A stretch of DNA of 64,000 nucleotides from Platynereis dumerilii. Lineage: Eukaryota > Annelida > Polychaeta > Phyllodocida > Nereididae. A program made the position numbers and the translations under genes. Location: positions 41,860,537 to 41,924,536 of the forward strand of contig JAPTHN010000012.1 of NCBI GenBank assembly GCA_026936325.1, read 5' to 3'. The notes beneath the pieces were generated by a model. That model did no database searches and had not been told where the DNA came from. It saw nothing but the letters and a program-made list of their open reading frames with translations. The first letter of the stretch is position 1; every line of letters starts with the position of its first letter. Of the stretch, positions 32,234 to 43,778 are shown piece after piece.

Positions 32234-32369
32234 GTTGTAGCAGTAATTTGAAGTACAATTGTAGCAACAAAAGTAGCAGCAAATGTAGCAGTTGATAATA
32301 GTGTCGTGGATTCTAGGTGTGTTCTGGTCGAAGGTCTGAGTGGGTATGGTGCTCTAAACTGGCCTCCTC

Positions 32370-32377
32370 TATATATA
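32370..32377 (-). promoter_or_regulatory. TATA box of the MADF/Myb-like gene
   Basis: TATATATA on the minus strand, about 137 nt upstream of the start codon at 32233, with C/T-rich and GCCCC-containing sequence further upstream (about 32395-32450). This mirrors the TATA-type promoter of the transposase gene at the other end. Confidence 0.55.
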
Positions 32378-33167
32378 TGCAGGGTGCGGACCGCCTCTTT
32401 CCCCCTCCTTCGCCCCCCCTGCTTCGCTGCTGCTGCCCCAGCCGCTGCGCAAAAAGAGGGTGACACGCAGACAAAGGGTTGATGCTAAAAATAGAACAAC
32501 GCATGCACTCAGGCGCCACTCTGTCTGCTGCATTGGGGGTCCAAAAGACGCGGCGCGCACCCTCTCACGTGCGTCGAACATGTGTCTTTCCGCGACGCGT
32601 GTCTGAAACATGTGACATGAAGCAAGAGCTTTCTGCTACACTGCTGTTTCTGCGTCGAAGCTCTTCTTTGTGCGTCGCAACTTTAAAAATCTGCGGCGCG
32701 CACTGATTTCTTTTTACGCTTCTTCTTGCTTCACCACTTCTTTCCTCGCAAAGATTCAACCGGTTGAATCTTTTTTTCCTGCATCGTCAAATTTCTAGGA
32801 ATTGCGTAGAAAGACCTCTTAAAGCGACGCATGCTGTTCCTGTTGCGCCGTAAAGCCAAAATTGACGGCGAACATGCTCAAATCTTTGCCCTTTCCTGGA
32901 AATATAAGAAACGCCGTCACTTAAACCCTCTGTTACGTCTCCGTGAGAACTAGCCATTAGGCTATATTTGACCAATTTCCTGAAGGAAATCTCTATGGGA
33001 TATGCTCCAGGTGTGCTTTGGAGATGGTCCCTAATCACCCAACCATGACCAGTTGACCCAATTGTTATGGTTGAGTGGCTGCTGCCTCTCTGGTGTAGCT
33101 ACTGTGTATCAAGAGGGGGAAACATATACTTTATTTGTAAATTGTACTCACAGATAGCTCCTCTGTG

Positions 33168-33212
33168 GCATGAGTACCCTCCTAATATTGGAGGTCAATT
33201 AGGAGGGTACTC
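33168..33212. repeat. Small hairpin GAGTACCCTCCTAAT / ATTAGGAGGGTACTC
   Basis: 15-bp perfect arms with a ~12-nt loop. No other structure was recognised between the Harbinger element and 33412. Confidence 0.7.
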
Positions 33213-33411
33213 CTTGCTATAGGGAAAGTATCTCTGCAAGTCCAACTTGCCTGTGGCCCCCTCCAGAAACTTAGAAGCTCCACCACTGCAGTGCACAATA
33301 ACTGATGACAAATTGCACTTGGCTGGGTATTTTTGTCCCTTTAGTTAGGGACCTTCAATGTTAAGTCTTTCATCATTTGGAGCTTGTAACATAGATCTGA
33401 GATGGTCCCTA

Positions 33412-33745
33412 CAAAAATGAGCATAAACGAATTTGTGGACATGCAAAAACGAGCATGTTACTCGTCTATATGTAAAAACCAACATTCGTCTATATGCTGC
33501 ATTTGCCACTCGTGTAACTGCCAGTGCTAGCATTCATGGAACTGCTAGATAATTAGGATTTAGGGTTAGAATTAGGGTTAGAGTTAGTTTTAGGCAAGTT
33601 CAGGGCTAGAATGTTCGTAATTACACCTGTACAAATTCGTGAAAGACAATATTTGACACTTCCACGAATGCCAAATTCGTGTATATGTTCGTTTTTGCAG
33701 GTTTACAAATTCGTCAACATGCAAAATATTGAAAAATATATACCT
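33412..33745. mobile_element. Copy of the 20690-21072 repeat family, opposite orientation
   Basis: It shares the ACGAATTTGTGGACATGCAA and AAATTCGTCAACATGC end words and an interior block of TTAGGGTTAGA words (about 33553-33585). The right end abuts a 25-bp remnant of the GGGGAGACCGGGGC element (33748-33772), the same partner repeat found next to it at 22800. Confidence 0.65.
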
Positions 33746-33807
33746 CCCCTGTGACAACCAGCCCCGGTCTCCTGTAAGTGACTGATAATTGTTTGGAATT
33801 AATTCCA

Positions 33808-36800
33808 TTACATCTGCCAAACTTTGTAAGTGACTGAGAATTGATAGTCTTGAATTGCCGTTCGGACGAGTGGAAAGGTGCACTGTTTCAGGAGGCATAA
33901 TGCGCCAAAACCATAATTGACAGCGTCGGAACCATTCAGCTGGCATAATTGTTCCTGACATTTCTGGTAGTTACCAGCCGAAATTCCTGGATAAAAAAAA
34001 TTTAGAAAATAGTGTTATTAATATGTACATCACATGGCACTGCCATGAAATTCCCGCAGCACTTTAAAGAGTTTTTGTAGGACTTCCAGTGTTACCATAA
34101 GGCCACACATAATTGATCGTTAGCTTCTCAGATTCTCTCAAGGCACTTTTTCTGGGGTAGGTCGGCAGGACAAAAAAAAGGTGAAAAAAAATGTATAATG
34201 TCCAAAAAAAAAAATTTTTCTATATAAATTTTTTTTTTCGTTAATAGACAATCTATTGTGTTGGCGTGTCTGCGAAGCTAAGAATCAATTATGTCTGGCC
34301 TAATTTTTATTTGTATTTCATATTCAATTTATGAAAGGCAGTTATATAACCGTTTCAAAAATTAGAAAGACATATATAAATTTAGGATAGGAAAATAAAA
34401 ACAAAAAATCTAATAGATAGATAAATAGATAAATAGATAGATAAATGGGAAGATATATTCATAGAAAAATAGGTAGATAGATATATAGATCGACAGACAG
34501 ATGGATGGATAAATTGACAAGTATATATAAATAGAAAAATATGATTGATAGATAATCATTAATCAGCTAAATGGTAAACAGGCAGACAACACTGAAAGCT
34601 GCCAAATTCAAGTGTATTAAGTGTATGTTAGATTATTGATATAACATAATAGTATTACTGGGTCCCTATATACACTGCTGCTCATAAATATGGAATACTT
34701 TTTTGGAAAAAAGTGTCAAATAGAAGTATAGTTAAGAGTGTGAATGCAAGCAAGGTCCATTGTAAAGGTCAAGTCATCTTCTCTTATCACTCTTTGAAAG
34801 CCTCAACTACATTTTTTACAAGAATTTTTAATTTTTGGTTGAATGCACCTCACCCTAAAAAAACCCCGTAAATTTCCATATTTCGTGTTTCTGTAACTTT
34901 GCCTGGGTCTAAGGCTGCATCATGGGTATTACTGTACATGAGAGCGTATTATTACCTTAAGCGGACATTGGAAGTACATGTATTTGTTTACTTGTGACCT
35001 CAACCGTATAGTATACACTTACTGTCAAAGTGAGGGCACGACACAACTGCAGTTCCAGGGCCTGGGATGGAGATGAGTCTTGCCATGCATGCTGCAAATG
35101 GAATATTATTATTTTTATTTAAATTATTTATTGTCTAATCTCCTTGTGTTAATTTATGTTGTACACACATTGAGATTATATGTAATGCGTATGAGAAATA
35201 TTAAATTAAATTAAATTAAAAACTTTAATATGTCACATATCACACAGGCACATCAATTACAACCAAGGTTTTGAAGTCGGGTAGTAAATGAACCAACTCA
35301 GACTCCCGACTCCTTTACCTTTTTGAAAAGAGACCCGACTCTGAATCTGAATCCTAGAGTGTCCTGAATTACGACTCCGACTCCTGACTCCGCTTATCGG
35401 CATTATTGCAGATAAATATTACATGGTTAACAGAGAAAAAAAAACTTCTACAAAGTTTTCATAGGATTTGAAGTTTAATGTAAAATTGAGGATTCATTTC
35501 ACATTTTCAGGACCACCATTTTAATTTTCTACTCCGACTCCACCTGAAAATCAAAGTTCGACTCCGACTCCGACTCAATGACTCCGACTCCCAACTCCGA
35601 CTCCAAAGCCCTGCTTACAACAAGATTATAGTCTTGACAGATGTAATATGAAAAATATGGTCCCACAACCATACATATGGAATTCACAGTTGCATTGGTG
35701 CACTCCACTGAACTGAGGTTCAAAACAGGTGATTACAACAAGCAGTCAATGCCAAATAACGCTAAACAAGATAATCAAGTTGCTACATTGTAACAGGGCC
35801 TCAGGGCATAAGAATATGTGACAGAGCCAGGGAGTATTTGCCCAAGATTCATAATTTGAACATTTGAGGGTCAATTTATTTACAAGTAATTGTTCATGGA
35901 CTATATCTAGAGGGTGGTAAAAAAAAACTTTACACTTGTGAATAATTTTTTGGATGATGCTCATTGTAACAACTACTTATTTTTCAATGAAAAAAAAACA
36001 GCTTTTATTGCAAAGAACAACCTGTCTAGAGATTATTTTTTCATTCGGAGGATTTTTGGACTGATGATTTTTCTAAAGTGGGCCTTAATGATGCAGAGGT
36101 ATCAAATATGTAACTTTGTATCCATTTTCCCCATACAACTTAATAGAAGCCTTCATTGGGCAACTAAGGTCTATGGTGTCTTGCACGGATCTGCCGCTAA
36201 GTTTGCCCACCCAGAATAATCACATTGATTGAGATCTTGTGACGATAGTGGCCATTTTATCCCGAGAAACTTGACAGTTCTGGGCTTTCCATGGTAGTGT
36301 GGCTGATGCCCCATCTTATTTGAAGATCAAATTATCTGTAGCACTGTATGTCTTATCTATCCAGGGCTTCAGATGCTTTTTAAGATGTTAATATGTACTT
36401 AGCCTGTGATTTTAGCGCCCTGTTCATCAACCTTCAGATGGCTTTGATTTTAAATCTTATAATGGCCATATTGCAGGCTGAACTTGGTCTAGCACCTTCT
36501 GGCTTGTGCTGAATTGTGCCACTGTCTTCTCATTTTCATTTTATGTTGTATTTATTTCGTCTTGTGAAGCTCAGTTGCTTCAAAATTGCTGATGGGCCAT
36601 GATCAACCCAGAGTAGTAAAAACGCAGGTGCATTCCTGGCTTCCATTTTGTCTACTATCAAAAAAGTAATGACCCGTTTTAATCATTAACCCATTTTCCA
36701 AAGATCCAACATACTTGACTTGTATACACTATAAGTACCCAGGCACTGACTCAATCATGGCAGACTGGAAAATGACATATCGACTGTAAAGTTTTTTGGT

Positions 36801-39567
36801 GACCACCTAGTATAATGCCAGAGCATTTGCAGGAGGTGCCGGTGTGTCCAGGCTCCAGTGGCGTAACTAGGGGTTCACAAATGGGGGGGCACCTGGGGGG
36901 CACGTGATTCTCTGGGGGGGCACCCATAATACTAATTGTATATTTTAGCCAAGGTTGAAAAGTTCATATGGGGGGGCACCTGGGGGGCACAGGTCCAATA
37001 TGGGGGGGCATGTGCCCCCCCGTGCCCCCCCATAGGGACGCCACTGCCAGGCTCTTGGGGTGCGGGGGCCACACACATTATTGAGGAGTGCACTCAAGTG
37101 ACTTGAGCCAATTTCATAAATACTCACATCTGGGATAGAAGTCAGCCCGGAACATGGTCACAAACTCCGAAGCCTTGACATTAGCCGTGAGATCGTAACC
37201 AGAACAATTATGGACGAAGCAATCCTGATTCCTGATGTCATAACTGAGAGCGTTTCCATTTCTGTCAGAGCGAGCTTTTGTGATGCAGCCATCTTGGGTG
37301 ACCCCATGGTAGACGCCTCTTACAGGGCACGCAATTTGCAGCTTGCCTTTTGAAGCGATGACATATGCCTGAAGCACATCTGAAGTGGAAAGAATAAATG
37401 AAACAAAACACTAATCATTGCCTTTTGTGCATGGTAAATTCTGTTTCTAGGCCCATGCATAAAATTCCTCACAGAAACAATTTTGTATATCAATGGTGAA
37501 AGTGCAAAACCTCGTTAGTCAAAAAAAGCTGTTTTTCAGAAATTGGAAAAAAGTATCACAGATAATTTTTTATGGTAATGTTCATTTATATGCGAGTCAG
37601 GCTCTACGTGATTTATAGAAAGAGAGACCCTGTTTTAGCATAATTTTTTGTCATAGGTCATTGAACCCTGCATTGATGCTACCATCAGATATGAATGAAA
37701 ATGTTGAGTTAAAAGGTTTTGCACTTTCACTTTTTGCAAGTTAGTGAAAGTGCAAAACCTCGTAACTCGATCATTTATCACATTTCTAAGCAACTTGCAG
37801 CATTGAATGTACTTCCAATCTATAGCTATACAGTAAAAATTATGATTTGACCATAATAAATAACAACTACTAATTTTAATTAGTGGCTACTATAGCAAGA
37901 ATGAGGAAAATAGCAATTTTTCAAATTTTCATGCACAATGTTTTTCAATAGCCTACATCACTAAAACAAATATAGGGAGGTATAGATTTTTTAATAGGGA
38001 AATTTCTTGAGAGCCATAAAAAAGTGCCGCAGTCATTCCACCCAAAATCTAAAAATGGCAAAATTTTGACTTACGAGGTTTTGCACTTTCACCATCGAAC
38101 TGTTAATTTTAATTAGTGGCTACAATAGTAAGAATGAGGAAAATAGCGAGGTTTTGCACTTTCACCATCGATATAACGATTAATTGTTCACTAGAACTTA
38201 CCTTTTTGACATAACATTTCAGAATCTCAAATAGAGGCCTTGTTCACATGTGAAACGTTGTGTCAAAAAAAGTAAGTTGCAGGGAACTATAATCTTTATA
38301 CACGGATAATGTCGGATATACCTTGGACCAATACAACTTATTCTCTATAGAAACAATTTTGTTTGAGCAGATATATTAAATTAGTGCTATGAATGGCACT
38401 GTGAATAAAATACAGGTGATGCATGATAATTATCATATACAACAATATTACACTAAGATTTGCTACACATGTGCGAATTCCAGATACTGTGCCGCCTGTA
38501 AGTAAGTGAAATGCATATGAAATGGTGCCATTGCATCAATGCTAAATATCCCGCAATTGCGAGTGAACACCATGAAAAAACCATTGAGTTCACACCATTG
38601 AGTTCATCCTAGTGAACTCAATGAAATAAATTATCTGACGTTGTTATGCAAACAATGGGCAGCGATTGTTTATGTCATGACGTCACAATAGGCAGCTGGT
38701 GACGTCACAACAAACTGCTGCTCCCAACTTGGGAGAATTTGAAGTTATCAGACTAAAATAAAGTCATTGCGGAATATTAATAAAACCCCATGACAGTGTA
38801 GTTCATAGCTATGAACTTCATGAGTGTCAGGTCTGCTTCGGACTCGTGTTAATTCAGAGCAGACCTGACACTCATGATGTTCATAGCTGTGAACTACACT
38901 GTCATGGGGTTTTATTATAACATCCTCAACCATGCACTTCAATGATAATAACACAAGGAACATTTCTGTACAATGCTGTAACTAGTGATTCTTCGGATGT
39001 ATCATATTTTTGTGGAATAGTATTATTATGCAAAGTAGATCAGATCAATCGTATGTTACTTACCAACAAAGATGTTTGTGGTCATTTCAGAGGGGACACC
39101 AGTGTGTATGTCAACAATTTTGTTACACTTTGTCCCATTCATGTAAAACCCATCACACTTTGGATCTACGAGGCAAAAATATGAGCACCTTCCTGATGCT
39201 TGGGAATCCCCTAAATCTATAATGGATGTGGTGAATCTCCGGATCGATGTTATTTCGTGGAAAAGTGTTGACGGAAAAATTCCTGAAAACAGATTATCTA
39301 GGTGAGTTACTCATTCAAAACTGCATTTGATTAGTCCGAGCATTGCCTCTGATCCCAGAAACGTAAAAAATAAGTAATACATTTTTGGAAAAATAATTAA
39401 AATTTTTCGTTTTTGGAACTACTGCAGGGCAATATACTAAAATAATGAGCTCTCAGCCAATGAGAGCTCTGCTTTTATGGTGGGGGTATTATAATAATTA
39501 ATGTTAATAACTTACCCTTGACTACTAGTGAGACAAAAAGGTATTTAAGAGTAGCTTTGAGATCCAT
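33808..39567 (-). CDS. Gene C: secreted PAN/apple-like cysteine-rich protein, intact
   Basis: Five exons on the minus strand: 39567-39516, 39282-39064, 37379-37128, 35091-35023 and 33986-33808 (TAA). Every intron has GT/AG borders and every junction is phase 1; the 771-nt frame has no stop and gives 256 residues. Exon 1 is a signal peptide, MDLKATLKYLFVSLVVKG. Exon 2 has a PAN/apple-like core (GRCSYFCLVDPKCDGF then C). Exon 3 holds an ~84-residue module (IACP, DGC, GNALSY, DCFVHNC). Exons 4+5 encode a second module of the same cysteine plan (VSCP, KCQEQLC, DAVNY, CLLKQC), ending YKVWQM*. A secreted, disulphide-rich, probably ligand-binding protein is likely; the exact role is unknown. It is the only one of three tandem copies without damage. 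Confidence 0.8.
34101..34300. mobile_element. Harbinger-type MITE, TAA target site, in intron 4 of gene C
   Basis: The TIRs are GGCCACACATAATTGATC and the inverted copy ending GTCTGGCC, with TAA on both sides. The matching place in gene B (about 48082) reads 'ccataacttttatttt' with a single TAA, the empty site. A sister copy lies at 55203-55392. The ends differ from those of the autonomous element at 27163, so a different Harbinger mobilised it. Confidence 0.9.
34390..34560. repeat. ATAG-type microsatellite, shared with gene B intron 4
   Basis: Degenerate GATA/ATAG runs, also present at about 48190-48300 in the parallel intron of gene B, so it predates the gene duplication. Confidence 0.8.
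34676..34960. repeat. Repeat with CACTGCTGCTCATAAATATG end
   Basis: It begins next to TA with 'cactgctgctcataaatatg', followed by 'gaatacttttttggaaaaaa'. An inverted relative ends at 48681 in gene B's intron. It contains 'gtaactttgcctgggtctaa' near the far end. Mariner-like ends are likely, but both copies look rearranged. Confidence 0.55.
35105..35220 (+). mobile_element. Short LINE-type 3' end with (TTAAA)n tail
   Basis: Present in gene C but absent from the same place in gene B (about 50335). It ends in 'gagaaatattaaattaaatt' plus further TTAAA units, the tandem-tail style of the other LINE ends here. Confidence 0.5.
35264..35613. mobile_element. hAT-like MITE rich in GACTCC words
   Basis: The ends are CAAGGTTTTGAAGTCGG and the inverted CCGACTCCAAAGCCCTG. 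It is flanked by (A/C)TTACAAC, an 8-bp duplication with one mismatch (35256-35263, 35614-35621). The same position in gene B (about 50747) reads 'catcacttacaacaagatt', a single copy, i.e. the empty site. The interior is dominated by GACTCC repeats. Confidence 0.85.
36856..37046. mobile_element. hAT-type G-rich MITE, sister of 6078-6273
   Basis: Same ends (CAGTGGCGTAACTAGGGG and GGACGCCACTG) and the same G-run interior. The flanking 8-bp duplication CCAGGCTC is perfect (36848-36855, 37047-37054). It lies in intron 3 of gene C. Confidence 0.9.
37490..38171. mobile_element. MITE with GTGAAAGTGCAAAACCTCG repeats, TATA target
   Basis: The outer ends are TCAATGGTGAAAGTGCAAAAC and the inverted TTTTGCACTTTCACCATCGA, with TATA on both sides (37486-37489, 38172-38175). 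Gene B has a single 'gtatataacg' at this point (about 52615), the empty site. The same terminal word recurs inside in both orientations (about 37743 and 38069), and a 'ggctacaatagtaagaatga' block occurs twice, so copies seem to have nested or duplicated. A diverged piece is at 2955-3180. Confidence 0.85.
38546..38922. mobile_element. Insertion in gene C intron 2 with a perfect long hairpin
   Basis: Gene B lacks this ~377 bp and reads straight from 'catcaatgctaaa' to 'catcctcaacc'. Its right part (about 38781-38920) is a foldback with ~58-bp arms beginning ATAAAACCCCATGACAGTGT and a ~20-nt loop. Its left part contains two TGACGTCA palindromes (about 38678 and 38701). Confidence 0.8.
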
Positions 39568-40442
39568 TGCAGGTGAAATACCAGTCTGGAAATATGATGT
39601 CCACCATTTCTTCAAAGGAAAGCCAAATTGAATGATTCGCTTGGCTGTCGCCACACCTTGGAGATTATTTGGAACTATTTCTGGGGAAAATGCAGCTCTC
39701 CGATTGGTCCATTCAAAATTGATCTTTCTATTAGCCTGCACAACCAGGAGGCTGTCAGTTAACTTCTAACTCCATAAATTAACAGGAATTATTGGCAACG
39801 GTTGCCAGTCAAATTGTTCATGTGCAATTAAGGTCCATCATGAGGCAAAGTTTGATAATTTGCCTTTAAAGATAACTGAAGGATTGCTACTCATAAAGAA
39901 GATTATGTAAATTACAGTCACAGAATGAAGAGTGCTTATATTTAGCTGTTTGAGGACATCATTGATGTCACAAAAAGCTCAATAGTTTGCATTGGATCTA
40001 ATATTTAACTGTCAATTTGTCATTGAGCATCTTGTGACGTCAGTCGTGACTCGAGTGCTTTGACTGAGTCAATGATTTAAGTTAATATCATTGAAACGTT
40101 CATGAAAGTATTATATAGGATATGACCTCACTGGCTGTTCATCATAAAGATTTAGATGGCATGAATAGGGATATGACCTCACAAGGAACATTCCAGTGCA
40201 TTTCTATTTGCGCCTGTAATTCATAAACTGTCACCAATTTATGCAGCTACATTTTGCAGCATCCAGAATTTCAGCACTCAAGCTATTGATTAACCGATTA
40301 TCATAACAATAATACGAACGGATGTAGACAATTGACTCTAGAGCTCTTCTGCAGAGGCAAACAAAATAATTACGGCACAAGGCACATGCAATAAGGTCAT
40401 AAGGATTCACAAGAGTTGCAGTTCTTAGTTTCCAAGAGCATC

Positions 40443-40507
40443 TATGATGATGGATGGATGGATGATTGGTGGCTTTACATCCTGTATTTATGCACTTGGT
40501 AGGCTAA
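40443..40507 (-). mobile_element. 3' end of the 3378-3597 SINE family
   Basis: On the minus strand it reads 'ctaccaagtgcataaataca' followed by ATCC units, as in the full SINE. Nothing else was recognised in 39800-40940. Confidence 0.7.
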
Positions 40508-40944
40508 GCAACTATGATGACAGCATGGTATTTTTCAATCTTAATTTTCTTGAAAAAGGCCAAAACTCTTAATGCAAAAGGTTCTTGATGGTATGTATAA
40601 AGAACCCACAGCCGAAAAAAGGTTCTAAATTTTGTTTAATATTCAACTGAATAGAAATGGCTCAATACTAGTGGGAAGGGCAACCAATTTTGGGTACACA
40701 AAGCCGCAATAGGGGCCTCTGAGGCCTCCTTCCTTTCTCAACCCTCAAATATACAATGGTTTCAAAAATTTACAACAAAAGTAATTTTAGTATATTATAT
40801 TAAGTCAAAATGGAGGATGGTGGCAGGGAAATTGGGGAAAAGGATATATGTTATTGATAAGAATATGAAATAAGGTTTCATTAAATTTTCCAATTTTATG
40901 CTATTTTGATAAATTGTTGGAATATTCAGTATTTTTGGTTTAAA

Positions 40945-42050
40945 CATATTTATTACTTTACCAACGAGCCAAAGGCTCAATTACAGGCTCAGTGGGTTAG
41001 TAAAGAGAAAAAAAAATAGTAGTACCTTGCAGTTATCATTTAGAATCGATTGGATGCATTAATGTAATTTAAAGTACTCATTATTATATTTATATTAACA
41101 TTAGGTTCAAGTTCGTTACTACCATATAACAAAAGTTCAGCGGAAATTACATTTTCATGAAGCAAATCTCTTAATTCATTCATAAGGATTAATTCTCTGA
41201 CAACTTGATACCTTGGGCACACAAAAAAGTAATGATGAATTGTTTCATCATTTTGCTGACAACTGCACTGTGCTGAAGTAATACAACCTTTGCTAAACAA
41301 GTGAGAATTTAAATTGGAAAAGCCGAGTCGAAGTTGTGCTAATATAACTTCATCTTTTCTGGACAGCCCAGGGGGAAAGAACTCTGGCGGCTGTAGGAAT
41401 ATTTTCTTTAATTTAAGTTTAAAAGATAGCAGACTTGTTGAATTTTTTACATTGGCATGAAGACCATTCCACAACATAACTGATGATGGCAAAAAACTCT
41501 TTTTGTACAGTTCTTTGTGCATCTGAGGTAAATTTAAGTAAAATTGGTCCATCCCTCTAGTAGCATACCCATGAGTGGGGCGAAGAGTATTAATAACATC
41601 GCACAGGTATTCTTGACTTAAACCGTGATAGATGTAGTAAAGTTTCTGTAGTTTGTGAAGATTTCTCCGATGTTCCAATGAGATCCATCCCAGTTCTTTA
41701 TAAAGAGCTTCACAGGAGGTATATCTCTTCGCCCCAGTCACAGTTCTTGCAGCCTCCAACTGTACAGCCTCAAGTTTGTCAGACAGATCCTTGGTACAAC
41801 TATCAAAAAATATATTGCCATATTCAAGGAGCGGTCTGACAAAAGTCAGATAGCATCTTTCAAGTGCACCCCTCGAGGCAGTGTACTTATATTGCTTTAG
41901 TAGACCCAAACGCCTATTTGCTTTGCCAATAATGCTCAATACACTGTATATGCTTTTCCCAAGAAAGGTCACTTTGGAGATTCATACCCAAGTGGGAATG
42001 GCATTCAGCATTTTTCACATTTTTTTTACCAAACTGTTCTGTAAAGTATT
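40945..42050 (-). mobile_element. 5'-truncated LINE, ORF2 C-terminal part
   Basis: The minus-strand frame 41972-41040 (310 codons) has the post-RT region of a LINE ORF2: ALERCYLTFVRPLLEYGN, EAARTVTGAKRY, LGWISLEHRR and a terminal CCHC-like motif CSCQQNDETIHHYFFVC. Upstream, another frame reads HLGMNLQSDLSWEKHIQCIE, showing that the element continues to at least ~42030 and contains a frameshift near 41960. An AATAAATA lies near 40950. It is a different family from those at 940 and 22920. Confidence 0.85.
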
Positions 42051-42059
42051 GGAATTGTC

Positions 42060-43530
42060 TTCTGACTCATTGCATACCATTTTGTGCCCTAAAATTGCAA
42101 GAGATGAGAAAAGGAGCAATGAAAATGGCTATTTTGGCCCTTGCTCTGCAAGATCCATCCCTTCAGGTGTCCATTTCGGGCCAGTTTTTTCATGAGGTCC
42201 CGTACTTCTATCATACCAGTTACATTCACAAAATCATCACTGTAAGAGTTTTGGATGATGCTGAATCCATTTTTGTAGGTTTCAAATTACTAAAAGGTCT
42301 TTGTTACCTAATTTCAGGTAAATTAATCCGAATTTTACTCGAATTTCAAATATAGGCTACATATATAATTTTATTTGTGTTGGAATTGACTGAGAGGCAA
42401 ATATCAACTCTCCAAACATAAAAAAGTGACTGTGTATTTATATTGAAAATGATCTGATCTGTCATAAGTGGCAGCACAGTTGCAGTATTTTTCTACTACT
42501 CATATGACATGGACATGGGTGTGGGCCTACGAGGCCCCCATTTTGCCTTTGTGATAGAAAGACCCTCCAAATATCCATGACCATGTTCAATATCAATGAA
42601 TTCACATTTTTAGATGTTGTTTTAGATTAGTTAGTCAGGGATCCAACCCCTCAAAATTGGGATTTCTGTTCGCAGCGATCCACACCTCCTCAAATTTGGT
42701 ACTGTTGGAAAGGAAATTTTCTGAATTTTTTCATGGTGGCCATGGTTTTATCAATTTCTTGGACCGGAGATGCTTTATTTTGGTTTCCATGGCAACAAGT
42801 CTGCTTTTGTCAAAATAATTTTTATAAAACTTATCATGGTGTATCATGGTTGCTGTGGAAGCAAGGCTTTCATTGATGAGTAATGTGGTGCCTTTTATTG
42901 GTCTCACTACATTATGGGTGAAATTTTGATTTTGCATCTCTTTCTTGTTACCATGGCAACACTTTAGGAGACTATTTCTCAGATTTTCTTAGTTTGTGTT
43001 CTTCTTTTCTTTTAGAGAGCCACAATTTAACGGTATAACTTAAAAAAATTATAAATATCTGAAGACTGGTTGGGCAACTCTTTCAATCAGTGGGTGTTAC
43101 AAAATCAGATTTTGTTTGAGTGTGTTGCTGTAGCAACCAATTTAAAATTATAGAACCAGAACTCCCACGAGGTCCTAGTTTTCAAATGGCTGCCTCTCAA
43201 AAGGCAAGCAAGATAGCCAGCTGATATTTTAGGGGAAGCTCAACCTTACTTTGAGACACTAAAACCACACTATTTTTAAGTTCATAGTAAAAAATAAGGT
43301 GTTGTATACATTTATAATTGGGATTCTGCATTTTTTTATCTCACTTGTTGCCATGGAAACCTGAATATCTAAAAAATGCTAAAGGTTTATTATTAAGACG
43401 AGCTGGCACCCCTCAGATTTGAAATCAGCACGCTCAAATTACCCAGAATCAATAATTCCATTTTGTTCGTACGCCATGTTACGGTTCACCTGATTTTGGG
43501 CAAACTTCTACTTGGCTAATTGGGTTGTTC
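42060..43530. other. No gene recognised
   Basis: Unsupported short frames only. Words such as CCATGGCAAC recur several times between 42730 and 43370, suggesting an old repeat, but no ends were found. Confidence 0.5.
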
Positions 43531-43778
43531 TGGTTGTAGCATGCTAGGCTGACAATCGCTTGTTTCACCGTTTGAATCCAACTCTTACCAGGTCACCTTG
43601 GCCGATGTCGGATGGCTGTTTCAATTATCCTTTGCCCAGTGGCAACCCTATGGGGGAGGGGGTACGTGCCTCCCCCCCCCCATATCGGACCTGTCCCCCC
43701 CCCCCAATATGAACTTTTCAACTCTGGCATATCGGACCTGTACCCCCCCCCCCCATATGAATTTTTCAACCCCCAGTT
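43530..43778 (+). repeat. SINE remnant plus truncated G/C-rich hAT-like MITE
   Basis: 43530-43636 matches the body of the SINE at 3378 (ending 'ggatggctgtttcaattatc'). At 43637 a CAGTGGCAACCC start is followed by G and C runs, like the hAT MITEs at 6078 and 36856, but its other end is missing. The large element at 43779 begins directly after it. Confidence 0.6.

Larger units (their letters stand above)
27163..32956. mobile_element. Complete PIF/Harbinger DNA transposon, 5794 bp
   Basis: The ends are TGCCTAGTTCTCACG (27163-27177) and the inverted CGTGAGAACTAGCCA (32942-32956), 14 of 15 positions matching, with TTA duplicated on both sides (27160-27162, 32957-32959). That is the hallmark target of PIF/Harbinger. 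It carries the two genes that define the superfamily, a DDE transposase (plus) and a MADF/Myb-like protein (minus), converging on a ~1.1-kb repeat-filled spacer. The subterminal regions are rich in GCGACGCA words in both orientations (27192, 27278, 27387, 27497, 27537, 32671, 32824), probably binding sites. The element is G+C-richer than its flanks. Both frames are open, so it may still be able to move. Confidence 0.95.

Noticed and set aside
30145-32282. Several 60-205 codon frames opposite or overlapping the MADF/Myb-like gene
   Set aside because: They follow from its G+C-rich, repetitive codons and have no domains or conserved starts.
33550-33590. TTAGGGTTAG words as an interstitial telomere
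   Set aside because: Only a few degenerate units inside a dispersed MITE-like repeat; a related copy at 20690 has the same block in decayed form.
33986-37128. Direct splice from exon 3 to the last exon of gene C
   Set aside because: It would create TGA (and TAA in gene B) at the junction. Inserting the 69-nt exon 35023-35091 (50253-50321 in B) resolves it in all three genes.
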